Source: Armadillidium nasatum
Lineage: Eukaryota; Arthropoda; Malacostraca; Isopoda; Armadillidiidae
Direction: 5' to 3'
Assembly: GCA_009176605.1 (NCBI GenBank)
Contig: SEYY01005362.1
Location: 25,001 to 46,677, forward strand
DNA length: 21,677 nt
The position numbers and the translations under genes were made by a program. The notes beneath the pieces are model-generated. The model saw nothing but the letters and a program-made list of their open reading frames with translations, did not search any database and was not told where the DNA came from. Numbering within the stretch: the stretch's first letter is position 1; every line of letters begins with the position of its first letter. Positions 13,300-21,677 of the stretch are shown piece after piece.

Positions 13300-13950
13300 C
13301 CACCTCTTCCAACTTACCGTTAGCCTATCAACGGTTTTCTGTGTGGTGAAGATCTCAAGTATTTTTGTTTCACTCTCATAGGACAGGCAAACAGCTTGTG
13401 GATGCTACGCCATTCTTGGCACTACAATTTGAGCATGAGGGTGGATTAGGGTAAGGAGGATGAAAGTCACCCCTCAATGTGCGCACAAGTCTCTGGTTCT
13501 TTGGCAGTATTTTCTAAAGTAGCCTAAGTTTTTGCATTTGGTTCATATGCGTTGCAGAGAAATGTACTGACGCACAGTATAATTGATAAAGCAAATCTTG
13601 ATCTTCATCGTTGGGTAAGAGTTGTTAAAACTTAAAAGATGGGGATGGTTCGGAGTACAAGGGCATCTTTGGAAGAAGGAATCTGTATGCATCACTCACT
13701 GGGGTCCACCTGTTGTGTTATGTCCTGATTGGCTTCATTCATTGCTTCTGTTGCAAAAAATAGTGCCCTTAAAAGTTTTTCGGATATAGTCAAGGGTGGA
13801 GATACTTGAAGCATTTACTAAAGTTTGCAAACCAGTGAGCACGGAAATGTTCTTTCTTGTGGCCATTTTAATTAGAATGGAACAATGGAACCATTTCATG
13901 TAATGGTTTTGGGAATGTTCCATGGTGTGGAGGACAGATTAAAGCGCATC
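13300..13950 (-). pseudogene. non-LTR retrotransposon ORF1 (gag-like) remnant with CCHC knuckles
   Basis: On the minus strand the sequence reads KTFKGTIFCN (about 13770-13800), then NEANQDITQQVDP. After frame changes come AYRFLLPKMPLYSEPSPS, PTMKIKICFINYTVRQYI and TKCKNLGYFRKYCQRTRD. The last is a zinc knuckle of C-x2-C-x4-H-x4-C type with Tyr at the His position and the first Cys disrupted by TGA. CAH-stop-G follows, then CSNCSAKNGVASTSC in another frame and YESETKILEIFTTQKTVDRL. This order, an RRM-like stretch, then CCHC knuckles, then a YExExxILEI helix, is the usual layout of Jockey/I-type ORF1 nucleic-acid-binding proteins. At least three frame changes and several stops show it is dead. 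No ORF2 was recognised downstream on the same strand. Confidence 0.78.
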
Positions 13951-14041
13951 ACACAATTTGATGGCGCTTTATTTTGTCAATGTTTTAGATGTCGAACCTG
14001 AAAAAAAGATTCTAAAATCTACGTCCAATGAGGTGTCCAGT

Positions 14042-14590
14042 GGACCATGCGTATATATTTTAGATTATTTTATTGTTTTGGTTTGTATTATTGTTTTTGT
14101 TATATTTTTTTAGACTGTTTTTTGCATCTATATATTTTTAGTATTTTATATTTTTATATTTATTTATATTATTAATGTTTTTAGTTATAGTGCTATATTT
14201 ATAAATTAGTAATAGTGTTATATTTATTTATTTTTGGTGACTGTGTATATTAGTGATTGTTGTTAGTTATTAAGATTTATTATTTTTTTAAGTATTTATA
14301 TTCATAAGTTTGATTATGTCAGTGAGTGTGTGAAGTATTATTTAAGTATATACATTATAGTTTTTCTAGTTTTTTTCTAGTGTTAGTTATTTATTATAGT
14401 ATTTTAGCTTTCATTGTTTGTTAGTTTTACTTAGCATATTATTTCTATTTATTTATTCAGTTAGTGCTATTATTATTTGTTAATTTGTTTATTGATCTGT
14501 TCTTTAGTATAGTATTAGAGTTGATTTTTTTATATATTTATATTTATATGTGATAGTATAGGTTTTTTATATAGATATTTGTATATTATA
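14042..14590 (+). other. T-rich, C-poor stretch upstream of the RTE-like element
   Basis: About 550 bp in which the plus strand is dominated by T, A and G, with very few C (recurrent TTTTTAGT, TTATTTAT and TTAGTTATT). It precedes the first recognisable element sequence and may be its 5' UTR or degenerate repeat DNA. There is no ORF. Confidence 0.5.
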
Positions 14591-14695
14591 AATTTTTAAG
14601 TATAATTAGGTATGGTTTGGGACGAGGGAAGGGGCTGCGAGGGCAGGGTTCATCCCCCAGTGGGGTGGATCCGAATAATATCGAGACGGAGAAAA

Positions 14696-15480
14696 TGGAA
14701 GTTAAAAGAGGTTCTGTTGTTTGTAAAATTGGATGTTTGAATGTAATAGGGTTAAATGATGATACAAAGTAGTTGGAATTTGGATAGATTTGCAAAGAAA
14801 TGAAGTTGGATTGGTAGGGTTGCCGGAGACTAAAATTAAAGGGAAAGGGGAGGTCAGTTTTGCTGGATTTAAAGGGGTATATTCAGGTGTTTGATAGAGA
14901 GTGAGAGCTAGGGAAGGGGTGGCAATAGTAATGACCCAAAGATGGTAGGAATGTATGATAAAGTATGAAAGAATATCTCTAAGAATTATATGGGTGAAGT
15001 TGAGGTTTAGAAGAGAGGAATGGATGTTTGTATGTGCATACGCGCCGGTGAATGGAGCAAATGAGGAAGAAAGAAGGGTGTTTTGGGAGAAACTGAATGA
15101 CTGCTTGAATGGTTTTGAGGCGAGTACAAATGTGTACCTACTAGGGGATTTAAATGCGAGGGTTGGTATGGACAGGGGAGGAGGGGTTGTGGGATCGTTT
15201 GGGGTGGGGGATAGAAATGCAAATGGTGAGAGTCTATTAGAAGTATGCTTGGCGAATAGATTGATAATAGCAAATACTTGGTTTGTTAAAAAGTTGAACC
15301 ATAAGTGGACTTGGATTACTGGGGTAAATGGTGAAAAGGGTTTAATTGATAACATATATATTAAGAAAAGCATAAGAGATAGATTACTTGATGTGAATGT
15401 GTTTAGAGGAGCTGCTAGATGAATATCTGATTATTATTTGGTGTTGGCTAAAATTAGAGTAAGGGGAGGTTGGAAGAAGA
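14696..15480 (+). pseudogene. APE-type endonuclease domain of the RTE-like element
   Basis: Shown by CLNVIGLND near the start, GLPETKIKG, CAYAPVNGANEEERRVFWEK and YLLGDLNARVG (GDLNA from 15144). NGESLLEVCLANRLIIANT, WTWITGVNGEKGLIDNIYI and ISDYYLVLAKIRV follow. In active enzymes the last blocks carry IDHI and SDHxxV; here they are IDNI and SDYY (15426-15434), so the catalytic His is lost. Stops occur near 14770, 14815, 14895, 14946 and at 15420-15422, several at likely Trp or Arg codons. Between 14955 and 15419 the frame is open for 155 codons. In life the domain would nick target DNA to start target-primed reverse transcription. Confidence 0.88.
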
Positions 15481-17560
15481 TTAGGTATATAAGTAGAGTA
15501 GTTGAGGTTGTGAAAGTAGAGAGATTGGAGGAAGAAATAGTGGGGGGAGCAATTTAGAAGAGAGCTTAGGTTAAGATGGGATGAGGTAAAAGAGAGTTAA
15601 GTTGAGGGAGTGGAGGAGGAATGGGGAAGGTTATGGGAATCTTTGGTAGAAAGTGCAAAGAATGTTTGAGGGATAAGAAGGGTGGGAGGGAGGTGTAAAA
15701 GAAAAGGAAGCGAATGGTGGTGTGAGGAGGTGAGTATTGTTGTGAGAGATGAAAAGATAGCTTTTGAAATTTTTTTGGGTACAAATAAATAGGATAGAGG
15801 AATGGGAGGCTTATAAAGATAAAAAGAGGATTGCTAAAAGAGAGGTAAGAAGAGCGAAAGAAAGAGCAGATATAAAATGGGGTAATAAAATAGTGGAGGG
15901 ATTTAGAGAAAGGAATAAGATGTTTTGGAAGGAGGTGAATAAGGTAAGCAATAAAGGAGAGGTGAGAGGAGGGGAGATAAAGGGCTTAGACAGAGAAATA
16001 AGACAAGAAGAAAAGGAGGTTGGAGCAAGATAGATGGAGTATTATAGTATGTTGTTAAATGTGAAGGGAGGTAGGAGTGTGGCTGTGATGAGGGATAAGG
16101 GAGGGATGGTGGATGAGTCTAAGGGGGGAATCCTTATAGAAGAAATATGTAAAGCTTTGAGTAAAGTGAAAAGAGGTAAATCTACAGGTTTGGATGGAAT
16201 AGGTGGGGAGATATTGCTGAAAGGGGGTGTGAGTGTGATAGAATAGATGTTAAGACTATTTAATTTATGCTTTACAACGGGTGTGGTACCACAAGATTGG
16301 CAGGATGCATGTGTGGTTCTTTGTATATGGTAAGGGTGATATGTTTGAGTGTGGGAGTTATAGGGGATAAGTTTACTTAGCGTGTGGGGAAAGTGTATGG
16401 AAGAATTTTACTGAATAGGGTAGGGATGGATGGGTTAATAGGAGAGGAACAGGGGGGTTTCAGTGAGAAGGAAGGGTTTGTATGGATCAGGTGTTTACAT
16501 TAAGAGTGATTGAAGAGAAAAGTAGAGATAAAAAGAAGGATGTGTATATGTGCTTTATTGACGATGGAAAAAGCTTACGATAGGGTAGATAGGAATAAAC
16601 TGTGGGAGCTCCTGAATGAGTATGATATTGAGGAGAAAGTACAGGGAGGTATTAGTATTATATCGGAATAGCAGGGCATGTGTGAGAGTGAACAGAAGGG
16701 AAACTGAGTTTTTTTATGTAAATAATGGTCTGAGACAGGGTTGTGTAATGTCTCCTGGGTTATTTAATTTATTTATTAATAAAGTGGTTAGTAAAATGGA
16801 TAGGGTAGGGAAAAGGGGTGAGAATGAGGGAACATGATGGTGTGTGGGATGCAAATGTGTTGATGTATGCAGATGATATGGTACTTTTGGCTGAAACACA
16901 TGAAAATTTGAAAGTGTTGGTGGATGAGTTTTTAAAGGGTTGTGATGATTAGGGCTCAAGAGTAAATGCGGGTAAGAGTAAAGAGCTGTGGTTGAAAAAT
17001 GGGGAAGGAGGGAAGAGGGGGTGTGGTTAAGGGAGATGATTTACAAATTAAAGTAGGTAGGGAGAAATTGGAGATAGCCACTGTATTTAAGTATCTGGGG
17101 GTGATTTTTGGAGAGGCTGATGTAAGTTTGAGTGATGAAGTTGGTCATAGAATAAGAGAAGGGGAGTTGGTGTTAGGTGGTTAAGGGATATTTGGAATAG
17201 AGGAAGGTTACCAAGGGAGGTGAAGGTGAGAATGTTTGAGGGATGCTGTATACCGGTGGTTATGTATGGGAGTGAAGGTGGAGGTTGAACGCTAGAAAGA
17301 GGAAAAAAATAGAAGTTTTCGAAATGAAAGGTATGAGAGCGGTTTGTGACGTTGGTGGAAGAGATAGAGTCAGGAATGTTAGAATAAAAGAAATGTGTGG
17401 ATTGAGAAAGGGCTTGGATGAGAGAGCTGAACAAACTATGCTGAAATGGTTTGGACATGTTTGTAGGATGGATGAAGAAAGAATGGCTAAAAATGGATTT
17501 GTTTCAGAAGTGGAGTGTGTAAGAGATAGAGAAGACCGAGGGAAGTTGGATGAGTAATGT
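15481..17560 (+). pseudogene. reverse transcriptase and C-terminal domain of the RTE-like element
   Basis: A linker (KKRIAKREVRRAKERADIKW, open 15764-16033) leads to KVKRGKSTGLDGIGGEILL and VVPQDWQDACVV. Next come MEKAYDRVDRNKLW (motif A, catalytic Asp codon 16579-16581), NGLRQGCVMSPGLFNLFI (motif B, from about 16725) and LMYADDMVLLAET (motif C; YADD at 16866-16877). The VNAGKSKE and VFKYLGVIF blocks follow. The C-terminal part has VFEMKGMRAVCD, VRNVRIKEMC and MLKWFGHVCRMDEERM (17285-17530). RT catalytic residues are retained, but the frame changes many times (around 16033, 16246, 16320-16560, 16837 and 16950-17280) and contains stops, so no full enzyme can be made. Confidence 0.88.
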
Positions 17561-17689
17561 AAAGGAGCTGTTAAGGGATAGAGTGTTGAATTGGGAGGAG
17601 GGTGTGCGGTTGACAGAGGATAGGAATGAATGGAAAAGATTGGTGAAGAGGTGAGTGCTTGGATGGATGTTGCCCGCGATAGATACCAA

Positions 17690-17703
17690 CCCACGATTGT
17701 GGG
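17690..17703 (+). other. 3'-UTR hairpin of RTE-like copy 1
   Basis: CCCAC, loop GATT, GTGGG, with outer ACC/GGT able to pair across small internal loops. It lies about 15 bp before the terminal A-run. The two sister copies have the same stem position, which suggests the structure the RT recognises at the RNA 3' end. Confidence 0.65.
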
Positions 17704-17717
17704 AAAGGTTGTAAGTA

Positions 17718-18838
<1,121 letters not shown>

Positions 18839-19106
18839 ATTTGTGGTTCTTTTCCTCTGTTCGGGTTCAGTATTTTATTTTCTCCTCTTTTGAAGTCAAG
18901 CGTCTCAGCATCTAAGATCGCTTGGATTATAAGCATTCAAGGTCTTATCTGGAATTTTACAACATTTTTGGTGGGTCCTCTGAGCGCGGAATTTGGATGG
19001 AGGAAATTGGCAATCGTTGGAGGAATTTTAAATTTCTTCTCTATCTTTTTGTCAGTATTTGTCACAAACCCAGATTTCCTCTTCTTCTCCTATACAATTC
19101 TGGGCG
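18839..19106 (+). CDS. internal exon of a monocarboxylate transporter-like (SLC16, MFS) gene
   Basis: This 268-bp exon is open throughout in the frame ATT TGT GGT (89 codons plus 1 nt, so it enters in phase 0 and leaves in phase 1). It is bounded by TATATTTCAG before 18839 and GTAAGA from 19107. The residues match the N-terminal part of SLC16 transporters: [18 protein letters not shown] (end of TM1), [16 protein letters not shown] (the SxTSWI-like start of TM2), then [18 protein letters not shown]. The last corresponds to the GPLxxxxxNRFGCRxVxxxGG signature (MFS motif A region). TM3 ([15 protein letters not shown]) and the start of TM4 ([11 protein letters not shown]) follow. SLC16 proteins carry lactate, pyruvate and related monocarboxylates, or other small solutes, across membranes. 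Substrate cannot be told from one exon. No start codon or other exon was found in the window, and the preceding exon should end near the WGWVV block of TM1. An intact frame among degenerate repeats argues for a working gene. Confidence 0.85.
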
Positions 19107-19112
19107 GTAAGA
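19107..19112 (+). promoter_or_regulatory. splice donor of the transporter exon
   Basis: GGCG|GTAAGA, a strong consensus donor. The frame happens to stay open beyond it into the TTA array (poly-Tyr), which is not coding. Confidence 0.82.
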
Positions 19113-19119
19113 ACTTTTA

Positions 19120-19315
<196 letters not shown>

Positions 19316-19516
19316 GAATATTCTTTTGATTTAAAGAAAATTTTAAAGAGTGTGTACATTTGTTGAAGACTATTTCATTTTCATGGATAAACCAAATCAA
19401 ATTTAATTAATAAAAACTTACCAATCAAATTGTATCTGAAAATTTGATCAATTGATTAATATTCAATTATCGGTTTCTTGATTTTCTGCAAATTTTTTTC
19501 AATTCCATTTAATTTT

Positions 19517-19800
<284 letters not shown>

Positions 19801-19829
19801 ATTCGACTGCGACGAAATCATCGTTCATT

Positions 19830-20025
19830 ATTGACCAAAGGTTACTTCTAACTTAATTTTTTTTTCTTTTAAATATTTAATTTTCCATTAATTGTCGAAC
19901 GAACTTTTCACCGAAATATATGTTGCTTCACAATTTATTTATTTTTTGAATTTTTTAAATTTACTATTAAAAAAATACTGAAATAATAAAACGAAATATT
20001 AATTTTTCTTTTACCTTTGGTCAAT
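19830..20025. repeat. 13-bp perfect inverted repeat flanking AT-rich DNA
   Basis: ATTGACCAAAGGT (19830-19842) and ACCTTTGGTCAAT (20013-20025) enclose about 170 bp of AT-rich sequence without an ORF. This could be a small non-autonomous transposon or chance. No clear target duplication was found. Confidence 0.45.
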
Positions 20026-20097
20026 ATCAATCTTCTCGCAAAACTCCATAAACTATGCAACCTCAGGGAGAAGATCTTTAAGCTACATATTCCATAG

Positions 20098-20215
20098 CCT
20101 TCTCTTTTCTTCTCTTCTCTTTTCTTCCTTTCTCTTCTCCTCACCTCTCTTCTCTTTTTTCTTTTCTTCTCTACTCTTCTGACTTCCTTGTGGTGTTCCT
20201 AACTTTTCTTCTTCC
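20098..20215. repeat. polypyrimidine (TTCTC-rich) tract
   Basis: About 115 bp of almost only C and T on the plus strand, as repeated TTCTCTTTTC units. No RT similarity was seen in it. Confidence 0.85.
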
Positions 20216-20258
20216 CATCTGCTTCCAAGCACATCCTCTCTCGACGGCAGCCGAATCG

Positions 20259-20280
20259 TATATATATATATATATATATT
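20259..20280. repeat. short (TA)n
   Basis: About 22 bp of TA, immediately before the GGATG-type minisatellite region. Confidence 0.95.
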
Positions 20281-20309
20281 ACTGATGATCGGATGTCATA
20301 GTTTCTAAT

Positions 20310-20462
20310 TTGTGGACGTGGATGCGGATGTTGAATTTTGGAGAAGTGAAGATGCGGATGCTGATGTTGAATTTTCGAAAACTCGGATGCGGATGTGGAT
20401 GTTGAATTTTCGAAAAGTGCGGATGTGGATGTTAATATTGATGAGGATGCTCCACGGATGCG
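20310..20462. repeat. GATGCGGATG minisatellite
   Basis: Four imperfect units of about 36 bp built from GATGCGGATG, TTGAATTTTCGAAAA and variants. The block ends CACGGATGCGTATGCCATCA before (TA)n. The frame is not kept between units, so it is not coding. Confidence 0.85.
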
Positions 20463-20475
20463 TATGCCATCACTA

Positions 20476-20756
<281 letters not shown>

Positions 20757-21677
20757 TTATCACTTCTCCCACTTTCGTTGGGTGGTGCCCGCCACAATTC
20801 CCTTACAAAAATACCTATTCTTACCTTTCAACCCCTTTCACCACCGCCCTCCATCTTTCTCTGTCTCCACAAATCTTCTATCCTCTTCTAAACTCAAATT
20901 ACTTCCATTAAAATTTCTCTCACTCCATCCATCCATTTCCACTTCGGTCTTCCCTTCCCCCTACCCCTATCCAAATCGGATCTAAGTGCCTTGCCCACCA
21001 TTCTGTCCTCATTCATTCTACACATATGTCCAAACCATTTTAGCACACCATTCTCCTCTCTATCAATTGCACCCTTCTTCCATTTATACATCTCCCTTAT
21101 TCTTTCATTTTTTATCCTATCAATCTTCTCAATTTATATATCGCTTTCAAACCTTTCATCTCTAAGACATTTTAACTTTTTCTCGCCCGAGCACTTATCA
21201 TCCATGTTTCACACCTAAATAATACAGAAATAAACACATACATTCAAACATTCTTATCTTTATTTCTTTCAAAATTTTTCCCTTCTTCCATACTTCTCTT
21301 AGGCCCCCCAACACTTTCATTCCCTCTACCACTCTATTCTTTAACTCTTTTTTCCGTCCCATCCTTACCTTTCACCCAACATTGCTAGATATTTGAATTC
21401 AACCACCTCCTCAAGTTTCCATCATCACACTTCTACACCCCCATTCCTCCATCCACATCTCCTCAACCCCATCTCCAATTGTCATAACTTAATTCTTCGC
21501 TGGATTGACTTTCAATCTCGTCTTTACACTTTTCCCTTCAAACTCTCTCACAAGTATTCTTAAATTTTCTCCAGATTCTGCCACCAACACAGCATCATCT
21601 GCAAAAAGTAAAACATTCACTTCCCATTCACCCTCTGTATTTCTCAACCTAATACTCTTCCCTTCTCTCTCTATTTT
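20757..21677 (-). pseudogene. RTE-like copy 3 (minus strand), 3' half, runs off the window
   Basis: From the right edge the minus strand reads EGEWEVNVLLFADDAVLVAE (FADD codons 21594-21605), then NLRILVREFEGK, RLKVNPAKN, MKVLGGLREVWKKGKILKE, VLKWFGHMCRMNEDRM and [19 protein letters not shown]. Stops and frameshifts occur near 21500, 21430 and 21210. The 3' UTR shares AAGGGAATTNTGGCGGGC and ACCACCC with copy 2. By eye the two are about 85% identical over some 870 bp and lie in opposite orientation around the transporter exon. The 5' part lies outside the window. Confidence 0.9.
20768..20782 (-). other. 3'-UTR hairpin of RTE-like copy 3
   Basis: On the minus strand CCCAACGAAAGTGGG: the same stem as in copy 2 with one extra A, keeping the GAAA loop. 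Confidence 0.55.

Noticed and set aside
11677..14000. Endogenous large DNA virus segment, suggested by the higher GC
   Set aside because: No viral protein motif was seen. The right part reads as a retrotransposon ORF1 remnant, and the rest is simply unassigned.
14702..15784. Pro/Ser/Thr-rich minus-strand frames opposite the RTE-like element
   Set aside because: They are antisense shadows of the G/A-rich coding strand. The plus strand carries the conserved endonuclease and RT motifs.

Overview
This is a stretch of a eukaryotic (animal) nuclear genome, not a bacterial or viral segment. The signs are degenerate non-LTR retrotransposons, a tRNA-derived SINE, one spliced protein-coding exon with clear acceptor and donor sites, and a very heavy load of microsatellites. 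Adding my own coordinates, (TA)n arrays fill about 3.5 kb of 21.7 kb (about 16%), with further (AAT/TTA)n, (GA)n, poly-T and minisatellite blocks. The AT-rich background, the extreme (TA)n content and TTAGG-like pieces suggest an arthropod, perhaps a crustacean. That assignment is a low-confidence inference.

Layout. 1-2360: unassigned sequence, three long (TA)n arrays, a 245-bp foldback (inverted-repeat) element at 700-945, and palindrome-rich repeats around GTCGAC. 2365-2845: a SINE with a tRNA-like head and an (AAT)n tail. 2846-5040: AT-rich sequence with a 675-bp compound (TA)n array. 5041-5668 (-): a broken reverse-transcriptase (RT) fragment of an RTE-like element, with a (GA)n tract expanded inside it. 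6445-6835 (-), 7088-7470 (+) and 10891-11676 (+): three diverged fragments of a second, Jockey/CR1-like RT family. 7560-10040: mostly microsatellites. 10148-10810: short-motif clusters (TAATCC, TGACGTCA, CACGTG, CGCCATCTTGG) and a perfect palindrome, possibly part of an LTR. 11677-13290: mostly unassigned. 13300-13950 (-): a decayed gag-like ORF1 with CCHC knuckles. 14590-17725 (+): the most complete RTE-like element (endonuclease, RT, C-terminal domain), with many stops and frameshifts. 17816-18690 (+) and 20757-21677 (-): 3' portions of a sister subfamily in opposite orientation.

The only convincing host coding sequence is the exon at 18839-19106 (+), which encodes 89 residues of a monocarboxylate-transporter-like (SLC16/MFS) protein. 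It lies between the two oppositely oriented RTE-like 3' copies, so the pre-mRNA could fold into a long double-stranded structure around it. Its splice acceptor sits directly at the end of a (TA)n array. No other exon of this gene was recognised.

The strongest recurring pattern is that RTE-like copies begin or end inside (TA)n arrays and share a 3'-UTR hairpin (CCCAC-loop-GTGGG, GAAA loop in the intact copy). This fits either an element that inserts into (TA)n or one that seeds such arrays from its 3' tail. I see no intact retrotransposon, no CRISPR array, no functional tRNA or rRNA gene, and no complete host gene.
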